From positions 1 through 64,000 of the forward strand of contig JBKCOM010000162.1 of assembly GCA_046309775.1 (NCBI GenBank): a stretch of DNA of 64,000 bases. Reading direction: 5' to 3'. Source of the stretch: JAIXWP01 sp046309775. Lineage in GTDB: Bacteria; Bacteroidota; Bacteroidia; Flavobacteriales_D; Sanyastnellaceae. Positions 9,255 to 17,381 of this stretch are shown here, piece after piece (the first letter of the stretch is position 1; every line of letters starts with the position of its first letter). Under the pieces are notes generated by a model. It worked only from the letters and a program-made list of their open reading frames with translations, ran no database searches and had not been told where the DNA came from. A program made the position numbers and the translations under genes.

Positions 9255-10100
9255 ATGAAAAGAATCGCGCTTTTATTTCTATTGATTTTTCCCATCATAG
9301 CTTGGGGACAATCTTCACGTCAAAAAGCAAAGCTCTATGGTGAAAATGCCTATCTCAAAAGAGGATGGCAATTTGCACCAGGTATCACATTGATGCCCGG
9401 AGTTAGCGGCAACCGCTTTGAAACACTTCGCGGAGAAGGCGAACTAAGAAATGATACAATATACTCCGGCAGATTTGACCCGGGGTCGCGGATTGGCTTT
9501 TACGCGGAGGTAGGAAGACATAAGTTTCTGGAGGAACTATACCTCATACACCACTTTGATTATGGGATTCACTTCAAAATGCTACGCGGCAAAGAACAAT
9601 TTGCTGGCGTCGTCTCTGACGGTTCTGCACTTATTGAAACTACCAACCGCGCTACATTTTCTGAATCCTTTGTTGGTGCTTTTTTTAACGCTTCAAACAT
9701 TGTCCAAGTATCAGATCGGGTGTGGTTGCACAACTCCCTTGGTGTAAACTTCGATTATCGAATTCTTTCAAATAGAAGTCAAAGTGGATTCTATGGAGCA
9801 ATACCCCAACAATTTCCCGACCCGATGCTGTTTCAACTTCATTACAAACTTGGCATTGGATGGAAAGCAGATCCTGGTTTGTATTTCATGCCGAGTATCG
9901 AAACCCCAATTCTCAACCTCTACCCTGGTTTCAATGGAAAATCCACATTGAATTATTTTAGCAGTGAGCATCGCATTCTTATTATCTCTCTCAAAGTAAT
10001 GTTCTTGGACAAAACAGCCGACCGCAAATGTGTTGGAAAGGACGCCTCAGGATCAAAGCCACAATTGTGGGGAAAAGAAATGCGCAAATACAATCGATAA
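9255..10100 (+). CDS. secreted protein, probably outer membrane beta-barrel
   Basis: 281 residues from the ATG at 9255; a TTG three codons upstream is possible. It starts with a strong signal peptide (MKRIALLFLLIFPIIAWGQ). The mature part is rich in short alternating strands with aromatic ends (GFYAEVGRHKFLEELYLIH, DYGIHFKML, FDYRILSNRS, FQLHYKLGIGWKADPGLYF) and ISLKVMFLD near the end, which fits a small barrel. Unlike most barrels it does not end in an aromatic residue but has a basic tail of about 25 residues. I do not recognise the family. The TAA stop overlaps the ATG of mce by one base, so it is cotranscribed with the metabolic genes around it. Confidence 0.65.
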   Translation: MKRIALLFLLIFPIIAWGQSSRQKAKLYGENAYLKRGWQFAPGITLMPGVSGNRFETLRGEGELRNDTIYSGRFDPGSRIGFYAEVGRHKFLEELYLIHHFDYGIHFKMLRGKEQFAGVVSDGSALIETTNRATFSESFVGAFFNASNIVQVSDRVWLHNSLGVNFDYRILSNRSQSGFYGAIPQQFPDPMLFQLHYKLGIGWKADPGLYFMPSIETPILNLYPGFNGKSTLNYFSSEHRILIISLKVMFLDKTADRKCVGKDASGSKPQLWGKEMRKYNR

Positions 10101-10516
10101 TGAATAAAATTGAACATATAGGAATCGCCGTTAGAGATATCCAAGCTTCGAATAAAATATTTACTGATGTATTGGGCGTTGCTCCCTACAAGCAAGAAGC
10201 GGTCGAAAGCGAGGGTGTGCTCACCTCCTTTTTTAAAACAGGAGAAAATAAAATTGAATTACTGCAGGCAACTCGGGATGATAGCGCCATTGCAAAGTTC
10301 CTTGAAAAAAATAAAGAAGGAATACATCACATCGCTTTCGATGTAACTGACATTCATTCTGAAATTAAAAGATTAATGGACTTGGGGTATAAAATGATTC
10401 ACGAAAAACCCAAGGATGGCGCGGACAACAAACTCATCGCATTCTTGCATCCAAAAGATAGCAATGGTGTGCTCATAGAATTATGTCAGGAAAAGCCAAT
10501 TCTAGAGAGGAGCTAA
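10100..10516 (+). CDS. mce: methylmalonyl-CoA epimerase
   Basis: 138 residues starting at MNKIEHIGIAVRD; the frame is open further upstream but overlaps the previous gene and lacks homology character. It is a vicinal-oxygen-chelate (glyoxalase-fold) protein that interconverts (R)- and (S)-methylmalonyl-CoA in propionate and odd-chain or branched amino-acid metabolism. The metal ligands are visible: His in IEHIGIAV, Glu in KIELLQAT, His in GIHHIAFDV, Glu in VLIELCQ. These are the standard family positions. It overlaps the upstream gene by one base (TAATG). Its 3' end overlaps the convergent lipoprotein gene by 15 bp. Confidence 0.93.
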   Translation: MNKIEHIGIAVRDIQASNKIFTDVLGVAPYKQEAVESEGVLTSFFKTGENKIELLQATRDDSAIAKFLEKNKEGIHHIAFDVTDIHSEIKRLMDLGYKMIHEKPKDGADNKLIAFLHPKDSNGVLIELCQEKPILERS

Positions 10517-11023
10517 CGATTGTGCAATAGCTCTGATCACGTCAATGTCTGCCTTGGTATACAAACGCGACTCATCAGTTTCCACAAAATAAGGCAAATC
10601 GGTATTAGATATCATGGCTTTGTAGTGATAAGAGCCGACTGTACTGTCCGGTAAAGATTGCTTGTAAATAAACTCACTAGCGCTCTGCTCGACTTTCTCG
10701 AAGGTGTAAACATCAGAATTCAAGGTCATCACGTCGTTTGCTAAAACACGCAGGTCTTTTATCTGCTGAGAAATTTTTAAGTGGATGGACTCCCCCACTG
10801 AAATCACGAGATCACCAGTGTTTTCTTTAAACAAGATAATTGGCATATTCTCCTCTACCATTCTTTTTGGTAGCTTCATGCTAAAATGAAATGGACCATT
10901 CTGAACGGCAAAAACTGAGTCGTTTGGACCGGGTGCGTTCGCTATTCTTTCCTTGTTTGAAATTTCTCCACACGAAACTCCAACTGAAACAATAACAACC
11001 AAGAGAAAATAGATTGGTTTCAT
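10502..11023 (-). CDS. putative lipoprotein of unknown function
   Basis: 173 residues. The N-terminus (MKPIYFLLVVIVSVGVSCGE) looks like a lipoprotein signal with Cys18 as the acylated residue. The rest is a compact alpha/beta protein with no motif I can place. It has features like Bacteroidota lipoproteins that carry a PsbP/Hsp20-like beta fold (FHFSMKLPKRM, GDLVISVGESIHLKIS, YHYKAMISNTDLPYFVE). It ends in a helical segment (KADIDVIRAIAQSLAPL). The last 15 bp overlap the convergent mce gene. Confidence 0.6.
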   Translation of the reverse strand: MKPIYFLLVVIVSVGVSCGEISNKERIANAPGPNDSVFAVQNGPFHFSMKLPKRMVEENMPIILFKENTGDLVISVGESIHLKISQQIKDLRVLANDVMTLNSDVYTFEKVEQSASEFIYKQSLPDSTVGSYHYKAMISNTDLPYFVETDESRLYTKADIDVIRAIAQSLAPL

Positions 11024-11130
11024 AGTAATCTTTATTCAGGTATTTGAACGCGCTCATACCTGAATAAGTTTCGTTCATGCGCATAAAAAATCACTTAATG
11101 GTCAAAAAACACCAATTCGTACTACACGCT

Positions 11131-11547
11131 CTAGTTGTAAATTGACAGGATCGGAGCGCTAAAAGTTGTGTTGTAAACCCTGAGGGCGAACGCAGTAGGT
11201 CCATTTACGATCGAACCATCGGTGATCAACCACTGCGACCCTGAGCAAGGATCCTCTATTAAAAGACCGTCTTCCTTTACAAAAACCTGACAGTTGTCCT
11301 CTACATTATGAGGACTATGTCTTTCCAATGCTATAAACTCATTTTCGTTGAGCCTATATACTATTATCCCCCTACTCCCACCGATGACATAGGCATAACC
11401 AGTAGGAATGGATAAATCAAAAAATTGAGGCTCATTAATATTGATGTTGATATTGACATCGACCACAGGAATAAGCGCCTCTCTGTCGCGACAACTCGCA
11501 CAAAGCAGAACACTGCCCAAAACCAAGGTAAATAATATCAAACGCAT
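11131..11547 (-). CDS. small secreted protein with degenerate Rieske-like fold
   Basis: 138 residues with a signal sequence (MRLILFTLVLGSVLLCASC) that may be a lipoprotein signal, although neither Cys16 nor Cys19 sits in a textbook lipobox. The rest reads like a Rieske ferredoxin domain: a strand pair (GGSRGIIVYRLNENEFIALE), the position of the first ligand loop (HSPHNVEDNC), the second (EDPCSGSQWLITDGS), then the NGPTAFALRVY segment that follows the cluster in Rieske proteins. A real Rieske site needs CxH and CxxH. Here the first is RHS and the second is CSGS, so a 2Fe-2S cluster should not form. Bacteroidota have many such cluster-less relatives; function unknown. It lies 18 bp upstream of tsaB in the same direction of transcription reversed (tsaB precedes it in the leftward operon). 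Confidence 0.6.
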   Translation of the reverse strand: MRLILFTLVLGSVLLCASCRDREALIPVVDVNINININEPQFFDLSIPTGYAYVIGGSRGIIVYRLNENEFIALERHSPHNVEDNCQVFVKEDGLLIEDPCSGSQWLITDGSIVNGPTAFALRVYNTTFSAPILSIYN

Positions 11548-11565
11548 GAATCAAAGATATAAAAT

Positions 11566-12240
11566 CTAGTCTAAAACAGATTTTTTAGGCGTTCCGGCCA
11601 CAAAGTCTTTTAGATAGAAGGGCTCATAATACGCGGTATCTTCAAATTTATTTTCTTTAAACTTCTCGTATGCCAATACACCGAGCATTGCAGCGCTAGG
11701 AAAGACTCCCTCGATAAGCGCAACATGAGAAGGAATTATATCTATAAACTTATCTGCTCCATCTCCAAAGATGACCGCATTGGATTCACACTTTTCAAAA
11801 AAAGCTTCATCTACTACCACTGCCTCAATGGGACTCAACTCCGCGCCATTGCTACCAAACTTCTGCATATAAACTTCCCTTCTTCTCGCATCTATCATCG
11901 GGATATAATAATCGTAAGAACTCGTGGCTTTTTGATGCACATACAAAGCCTCGAGGGTAGAAACAGAAATCAATGGAATATTCAGCGCAAAAGAAAGGCC
12001 TTTGGCTGCAGAAGCACCGATGCGCAGTCCTGTATACGAACCAGGACCACTACTCACTGCGACAGCTAACAACTCACTTACAGAAACGGTATTTTTCTTT
12101 AAAATATCATTGATATAAACGTGCAGCTTTTCTGAATGAGAATAACTGGAATCTTTTGATTCAATGACATCAACAAGTTGCTCTTTATTGAATAACGCAA
12201 CAGAACAATTCAATGCTGAAGTCTCTATACACAATATCAT
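11566..12240 (-). CDS. tsaB: tRNA threonylcarbamoyladenosine biosynthesis protein TsaB
   Basis: 224 residues. TsaB is the ASKHA-fold partner of TsaD in making the t6A modification at position 37 of ANN-decoding tRNAs. The N-terminal phosphate-1-like motif MILCIETSALNCSVALF and the SSGPGSYTGLRIGASAAKGL block are diagnostic. The DARRREVYMQKF segment is also typical. Its start overlaps the stop of the efflux adaptor gene (ATGA), so tRNA modification and the adaptor/TolC genes share a leftward operon. Confidence 0.93.
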   Translation of the reverse strand: MILCIETSALNCSVALFNKEQLVDVIESKDSSYSHSEKLHVYINDILKKNTVSVSELLAVAVSSGPGSYTGLRIGASAAKGLSFALNIPLISVSTLEALYVHQKATSSYDYYIPMIDARRREVYMQKFGSNGAELSPIEAVVVDEAFFEKCESNAVIFGDGADKFIDIIPSHVALIEGVFPSAAMLGVLAYEKFKENKFEDTAYYEPFYLKDFVAGTPKKSVLD

Positions 12241-13535
12241 TTCTGCTCTTCCTTTTTAACCTTATCCTTATTTTTCAATCTCTTTGCCACTTCTTCATAC
12301 GGCCCAGTTATCACCTCCTCACCCTCTTTAAGCCCATCTTTGATATGAATATATTCGTCGTCTTGGGCACCAGTTTTCACCTCTCGAATGATCGCCTCAT
12401 TGCTTTCGTTGAGAACAAAAACAGCAATCAATGGCTCTTTCAACTTTGTCTCTTCATCTGATTTAAAAGAAGCTGTGTCGTCTCTTGATGTTACTGCCTT
12501 AATAGGCACCGTAAGAACATCCATCACCGTTTCCGTTTCGATATCTACCGTGGCGCTCATGCCCGGCTTAAATGGCGAATATCCCGCTGCTTGGCCTTTT
12601 AGTAAATCTGAATACGACTCTTCTAGAACTAGAATTTTTACAGAAAAATTTGTAACCTCATTCGTGGAAAGTGCCGCGCCTGTCAATGCATTCAGGGCAG
12701 TATTGCCAATCTCGGTAACTATGCCTTTGAACTTTACATCTTGAAATGCATCCACCTCTACTATTGCACTATCTCCAACATTTACACGTACGATATCACT
12801 TTCGTTCACCTCCACATTCACCTCCATCGTATTGAGCGCACTAATCTTCATGATGATATCGCCACTCATCATATTATTTCCCAAAACGGTCTCGCCAATT
12901 TCTTTTGTAAGTGCCGTCACAGTTCCACTCATTGGAGCCATAATGGTTGTTCTCTTCAAATTATCGGTGGCTTCGTTTTTACTGGCTTGGGCGCTTTCTA
13001 TAGAAAATTCAGCACCGTTAATGGTCTCTTTCGCTGCAATCACTTCAGCCTTTGCAGTCTCGTATTGACTTACCGCATTATCAAATTCTGCCTTGCTAAT
13101 TGCTTTCTCATCATATAGGCGTCTCTGGCGCTCGAAGTTGAGTTCTTGAGCTTTGAACTGTGCCTCAGCCTGTGCAAGTCTTGCACGTGCGCTAGCCAAA
13201 TTAGACTTAGCCGTATTTAATGCGGCCTCAGCGCGATTTACGGCGGCTATATATAGATCGGGATTGATGCGAACCAACAACTGTCCTTTTTCAACCAAGT
13301 CACCTTCCTTCACTGGCAATTCTACTATTTGACCACTTACTTCGGATTGGATTTTCACCTCTGTTTGCGGCTGTAGCTTGCCAGATGCTGATACCGTTTC
13401 CACGATTGAGCGTTTTGCAACCTTATCTGTGGTCACTTCCACTTCTGATTTTCCTCCAGTGAAAATGGACATGAGAATTACCAAAAAGAGAATTCCACCA
13501 AGGATTCCCAAAACTATTTTCCAAGACTTTTTCAT
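12237..13535 (-). CDS. HlyD/MacA-type periplasmic adaptor (membrane fusion protein)
   Basis: 432 residues. One N-terminal transmembrane anchor (residues about 5-25, WKIVLGILGGILFLVILMSI) is followed by a biotinyl-lipoyl-like half (GKLQPQTEVKIQSEVSGQIV, VKEGDLVEKGQLLVRI), a long alpha-helical hairpin with heptad character (about 90-180, AEAALNTAKSNLASARARL), the second lipoyl half (TIMAPMSGTVTALTKEIGE), then beta-barrel and membrane-proximal domains (PFKPGMSATVDIETE, LKEGEEVITGP). These bridge an inner-membrane pump and TolC. No ABC or RND pump gene is next to it. It overlaps tolC-like upstream by one base and tsaB downstream by four. Confidence 0.9.
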   Translation of the reverse strand: MKKSWKIVLGILGGILFLVILMSIFTGGKSEVEVTTDKVAKRSIVETVSASGKLQPQTEVKIQSEVSGQIVELPVKEGDLVEKGQLLVRINPDLYIAAVNRAEAALNTAKSNLASARARLAQAEAQFKAQELNFERQRRLYDEKAISKAEFDNAVSQYETAKAEVIAAKETINGAEFSIESAQASKNEATDNLKRTTIMAPMSGTVTALTKEIGETVLGNNMMSGDIIMKISALNTMEVNVEVNESDIVRVNVGDSAIVEVDAFQDVKFKGIVTEIGNTALNALTGAALSTNEVTNFSVKILVLEESYSDLLKGQAAGYSPFKPGMSATVDIETETVMDVLTVPIKAVTSRDDTASFKSDEETKLKEPLIAVFVLNESNEAIIREVKTGAQDDEYIHIKDGLKEGEEVITGPYEEVAKRLKNKDKVKKEEQK

Positions 13536-14965
13536 TATTTCAAATTAATAGGTTGGCCCATATAAAAATCAAGCACTTTTAGCTTGAATAAAAAATCATA
13601 TTTGTTGCGCAGCATGTTGGCGCGAGCATTATCTAGTCGAACACGTGCGTCGTTGTACTCTACCAAATTCGATGCGCCTTGGCTGTAACGTGTCTCCGCC
13701 CATTTCATCGCTTTATCACTCGCTTCAAGACTAATCTTTGCTGCATTATAATTCGACAATGCTGCGCGCGTATCAGCATATGCTCTTTCCACATTCTGAG
13801 ACAAAGTCAGTTTTGCTTGCTCCAATTGATAGTTACGAATCAACTGGTTTACCTCCGCTCTTTTGATGGCAGACCTATTGCTGAAGCCGTTGAAGATTGG
13901 AATATTTAGATTAATAAAAAAACTTCTATTCACGTTGTCGCGAAGCTGATCGTTTAATGGCTTTATTCTATAATCGCTTTCTGTAAATACGGGCTGAGGG
14001 AAAGAAAACACCAATGCCCCAGTTCCAAATACCTGCCCCACTGGAAATGAAAGAGAATCCGGGCTTCCATTAATCACGCGAGCTGCGCCTGAATAACCCG
14101 ATCCAAAACTATAACTTGCATTAAGCGATGGATAAGTGCCAGCCCTAGCGATTTTCATGTCATACTCCGACACAAGCAAACTCGCCTGAGCGCTCTTGAT
14201 TTCAGGAAAATTATTTACAGCGGCGGATACGATTACATCCACATTTTCAATCATCTTGGCATTTTCCAAATCTTCAACATTCGGTACGACAATAGTGAAT
14301 GCTTCGGGTTTGGTATTGAGCTGTAAGAGCTGAATTAGATTGAGCTTTGCTAGGTATAGATTGTTCTCGGCAGTAACACGTGCTGCATCATCAGAGGCAC
14401 GTTGTGCTAAGATATCATTTAGGTTTCCTTCCGCGAGTGACCCTGCTGCTACTAGCTTAGAAATGCGCGTTGACTGCGCATCGGAAGCGGAGAAATTAGA
14501 TTCAGCAATGGTCAGTACTTCTTGATTGATGACCACATTCAAAAAAGCAGTAGCAACATTTAGCGCTATGTCATTTTTCATTTTCTCAAGATTCCATCTT
14601 CCTGCTTCTGCGTTTAACTCTGCGCGCTTGATTAGATTCCATTGACGAAATCCACTGAATAGATTAACACTTGTAGCGATGCCCACGTTACCACTTTCAA
14701 TTCTCTCAGAAGCGAATTGGTTGGTAAATGGGTCTATTCGTTGACCCCAGTTAAAACCGAATCCTCCTTGTGCATTGAGATTGGGCAATAATCCCCCAAC
14801 TGCTTCGGTTTTATCAATTTGATTGATTTCCAAAGAAAGCTCAGACTGCTTGATGGAAATATTATTGGTCAATGCATGATCAATGCATTTCTCTAGTGTC
14901 CAAGCATCCTGCGCCAAAAGGGCAAAGGAAATGGAAGACAGAAATATTGAAAATAAAAAACGCAT
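13535..14965 (-). CDS. TolC family outer membrane efflux protein
   Basis: 476 residues with a signal peptide (MRFLFSIFLSSISFALLAQ) and the repeated TolC layout of two structural halves. Each half has long helices with ALTNNISIKQSELSLEINQ- and PEIKSAQASLLVSEYDM-type patterns and strands near GGFGFNWGQRIDPF and NLNIPIFNGFSNRSAI. The protein would form a trimeric outer-membrane and periplasmic exit duct for the adaptor encoded immediately downstream (one-base overlap). It is probably the first gene of the tolC-adaptor-tsaB operon. The substrate cannot be told. Confidence 0.92.
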   Translation of the reverse strand: MRFLFSIFLSSISFALLAQDAWTLEKCIDHALTNNISIKQSELSLEINQIDKTEAVGGLLPNLNAQGGFGFNWGQRIDPFTNQFASERIESGNVGIATSVNLFSGFRQWNLIKRAELNAEAGRWNLEKMKNDIALNVATAFLNVVINQEVLTIAESNFSASDAQSTRISKLVAAGSLAEGNLNDILAQRASDDAARVTAENNLYLAKLNLIQLLQLNTKPEAFTIVVPNVEDLENAKMIENVDVIVSAAVNNFPEIKSAQASLLVSEYDMKIARAGTYPSLNASYSFGSGYSGAARVINGSPDSLSFPVGQVFGTGALVFSFPQPVFTESDYRIKPLNDQLRDNVNRSFFINLNIPIFNGFSNRSAIKRAEVNQLIRNYQLEQAKLTLSQNVERAYADTRAALSNYNAAKISLEASDKAMKWAETRYSQGASNLVEYNDARVRLDNARANMLRNKYDFLFKLKVLDFYMGQPINLK

Positions 14966-15059
14966 AAGCTATCTGGTATTGCCAAACAAACTTAATGCGT
15001 ATGAAGTCTCTTTACAGAGAATATTTTTTAATGGTACTATTGACTGACGAAAGGAGAAA

Positions 15060-15791
15060 TTACAGGCCGATGATTTCAATCTCAATTCTTCGATTCGCCT
15101 GTGTTTCCCAGTCTGTCTTAGGATCAGGAAAGCGCATCTCCTTGTTTCCCGCACCAGCAGTCACCAAACGACCCGGCTCGATTCCATGCTCGATAAGATA
15201 ATCACGTACCGCTTCAGCTCGTTTTTCTGAGGCTTTTTTATAAAAACCCTCGCCTCGTTTCATCGTGTTCGGTCCATTTGCGTGACCAATAATCTTTATC
15301 TTCACATTTGGATTTACTTGTAGAAAGCTTACCAACTCTTCTAATGCTGGAATAGACTTAAAGTAAATTTCAGTTTCATCTCCGAGAAAAGTAATATCTT
15401 CAATATCGGTTTTTAATCCCACTGATAAGGGCTGGAGCTTTACCTTCTCTTCGTGAACCTGCTTTTCTTCAGGCCAAAACTTATGGGCGAAATACATATA
15501 CCCTGCTTTTGCAACGGATACTGTATACAAGCGATATGATTTTAAGATTAAAGTGGTATCAGAAACACTTTTGAGAACTACAGGCTTTCGTGGATTCAAT
15601 CCTTTGATTACCACGTCAGCACTGGTCATTTGGGCCGTAGTAGCATCCAAAACTTTGATGATCATCTGTTGATCTTCGAATTCAATTCTCGTAGAGTCGA
15701 TTGCCTTCTCTTGCACAAACTGCGCATAAGTCCTGCTAGACTGAACAGAGAAAAAGACAATACAGATAATAGCGAAAATGAAATTTTTCAT
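15060..15791 (-). CDS. OmpA family protein (peptidoglycan-binding C-terminal domain)
   Basis: 243 residues with a signal peptide (MKNFIFAIICIVFFSVQSSRTYAQ). Residues about 30-120 form a beta-rich domain reminiscent of carboxypeptidase-regulatory folds (VLDATTAQMTSADVVIKG, YRLYTVSVAKAGYMYFA). The C-terminal 110 residues are an OmpA/MotB domain: ALEELVSFLQVNPNVKIKI, then GHANG, KRAEAVRDYLIEHGI, and the final NRRIEIEIIG. The conserved Asp and Arg that hold diaminopimelate in OmpA domains correspond to NGPN and NRRIE regions here. It probably links the outer membrane to peptidoglycan. It appears to be transcribed alone. Confidence 0.85.
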   Translation of the reverse strand: MKNFIFAIICIVFFSVQSSRTYAQFVQEKAIDSTRIEFEDQQMIIKVLDATTAQMTSADVVIKGLNPRKPVVLKSVSDTTLILKSYRLYTVSVAKAGYMYFAHKFWPEEKQVHEEKVKLQPLSVGLKTDIEDITFLGDETEIYFKSIPALEELVSFLQVNPNVKIKIIGHANGPNTMKRGEGFYKKASEKRAEAVRDYLIEHGIEPGRLVTAGAGNKEMRFPDPKTDWETQANRRIEIEIIGL

Positions 15792-15878
15792 TGGCCAGTA
15801 ACTTATAAAAGAGTTCTATTTAAGAATTGTAACGCAAATTACAACCTTTAGGCCAAACTAACAAAACAATCTGTAATG

Positions 15879-16118
15879 CTATTTAAATAGGGCGGCAATT
15901 TTTTTTCTGAAGAAGATAACACCCACGATAGCCAGGAGGATATAAGGTGCACCCATGAGGTACAAAATTCCTGAATTCAATCCCTCTCCAATCCCTTTGT
16001 CTACGTTCTCTGAAGCCGTTTCTGCAGTTGCTCGGCACATGGCGCATTGGCCGTTTGAAATGGTCGAGATCAAGACCAAAATCACTACTGCTGCAACTCT
16101 ATTTACTATCGTCATCAT
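15879..16118 (-). CDS. small membrane protein with CxxC, end of cytochrome oxidase operon
   Basis: 79 residues. The N-terminus is a hydrophobic signal or anchor (VVILVLISTISNG) followed directly by QCAMCRA, a CxxC pair exposed outside the inner membrane. A C-terminal transmembrane helix (GILYLMGAPYILLAIVGVIFF) is followed by a basic end (RKKIAALFK). Its place 13 bp after DUF420 in a cytochrome oxidase operon, and the exposed cysteine pair, suggest a part in copper delivery or oxidase assembly. That is inference. The first codon may be either of two adjacent ATGs. Confidence 0.7.
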   Translation of the reverse strand: MMTIVNRVAAVVILVLISTISNGQCAMCRATAETASENVDKGIGEGLNSGILYLMGAPYILLAIVGVIFFRKKIAALFK

Positions 16119-16131
16119 GACTCAATATTTT

Positions 16132-16680
16132 TTACACATAATAAGGACTGATCATTAAATAAACAACCACCCCGGTAACCGCTACATAAAACCAGATAGG
16201 CCAGGTAATGCGAACAAGCTTCTTGTGCGCCGCGTATTCTCCAATCAAAGCTCTGTAAGCCGAAAACAATATGAACGGTAGAATTAGGCCAGCGAGAATT
16301 ATGTGTGTGCCGAGTATCAAGAGATACAAAGATCTGTAAGGCGCATCAGCAGGGAATTTCGTCTCAGCTGTCAAAAGGTGATAAGCGATATAGCTCACTA
16401 AGAATAGCACTGACAACAACATGGCACCCAACATTATCTTTTTGTGAACCACGTAGCGCTTCATTTTAGCTGTAATCAAACCTAATACTAGCAAGACAGC
16501 CACGGTTCCATTGATTGTTGCATTTGCCTTTGCAAAAAGATGGACATCAAAACCGAGTTCTACGTCCAACTTTAGATATTTCAAAGCTACTACAGCAACG
16601 AAAACTATTCCTGATACTAAAAAAATCAATAGCCTGGCTTTCTTGTCATTTTTATTTAAAGCCGGAGTCAATCCTTCCAT
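16132..16680 (-). CDS. DUF420 family membrane protein (CtaM-like, oxidase assembly)
   Basis: 182 residues with five likely transmembrane helices (for example LLIFLVSGIVFVAVVAL, INGTVAVLLVLGLITA, LLSVLFLVSYIAYHLL, YLLILGTHIILAGLILP, FYVAVTGVVVYLMI). Conserved histidines (VHKKIM, AYHLL, GTHIILA, AAHKKL) match the DUF420 pattern. The Gram-positive member CtaM is needed for heme-copper oxidase maturation, and the position between an SCO gene and a CxxC protein agrees with that. The stop and start are a few bases from each neighbour. Confidence 0.87.
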   Translation of the reverse strand: MEGLTPALNKNDKKARLLIFLVSGIVFVAVVALKYLKLDVELGFDVHLFAKANATINGTVAVLLVLGLITAKMKRYVVHKKIMLGAMLLSVLFLVSYIAYHLLTAETKFPADAPYRSLYLLILGTHIILAGLILPFILFSAYRALIGEYAAHKKLVRITWPIWFYVAVTGVVVYLMISPYYV

Positions 16681-16685
16681 AATCC

Positions 16686-17381
16686 TTATTTTTCTTTATT
16701 CAAAACCAAAATATCAGCAATAAGTTTATCCACACTTTTGGTGGAAGTGCCGTCATACAATCCTCTAATATGCATTTGTTTGTCCAACAAAACAATTTTA
16801 TCAGTGTGAAAAAACCCACCCTCAGCACTATCTGACGGAAATGCGCTGAGCATGTACCCCGTTTCTGCTTGATAATAAATATCTTCTGCTTTGCCCGTTA
16901 CAAAATTCCAATTGCTCAAGTCAGCGCCGATCAGGTCTGCATACTCCTTCAAACGAGCAGGTGTGTCGCGATCAGGATCAACGGTGTGTGATAAAAATTT
17001 AACATTGGCAGCCAAACCTTCCTTTTTCACCGACTCTTGAACTCTCACCATTTGAGCGCTCAACATCGGACAGATGCTGGGGCAATTGGAGAAAAAGAAG
17101 TCAACAACCGCTATTTTCCCAAGATAGTCGTGATGTGAAATCACAGCACTATCTTGATTAATAAACGAAAACTTAGGTACGGTGTAATAGATGCTATCTG
17201 TTCTGAAATCCCCATCAGCCTCTTTAACGAGCTCAACGTCGTGCATCCCGATATAGGGTAGACTTTGTTGCTGCTCACCTTCTCCGCTTTGCTTGCCATC
17301 GCGACAGGCTCCCATAAAGAATAAAAAAAAGAACACCAAGACTATATTACTTACCTTGCTGTTCTCGCGCCTTGCGTTCAT
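16686..17381 (-). CDS. SCO1/SenC family copper chaperone
   Basis: 231 residues with a lipoprotein-like N-terminus (FFFLFFMGAC). The thioredoxin-like SCO domain carries the copper-binding CxxxC (FFFSNCPSICPM, Cys100 and Cys104) and the distal conserved histidine in FFHTDKIVLLD. The HTVDPDRDTPARLKEYA block is also standard. SCO proteins deliver copper or reduce the cysteines of the Cu-A site in oxidase subunit II. The gene start overlaps the preceding SCO-like gene by 35 bp, so it follows it in one transcript. Confidence 0.92.
   Translation of the reverse strand: MNARRENSKVSNIVLVFFFLFFMGACRDGKQSGEGEQQQSLPYIGMHDVELVKEADGDFRTDSIYYTVPKFSFINQDSAVISHHDYLGKIAVVDFFFSNCPSICPMLSAQMVRVQESVKKEGLAANVKFLSHTVDPDRDTPARLKEYADLIGADLSNWNFVTGKAEDIYYQAETGYMLSAFPSDSAEGGFFHTDKIVLLDKQMHIRGLYDGTSTKSVDKLIADILVLNKEK

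Noticed and set aside
12237..14965. Complete tripartite drug pump
   Set aside because: Adaptor and TolC are present but no ABC or RND pump gene adjoins them, so a complete system cannot be claimed from this window.
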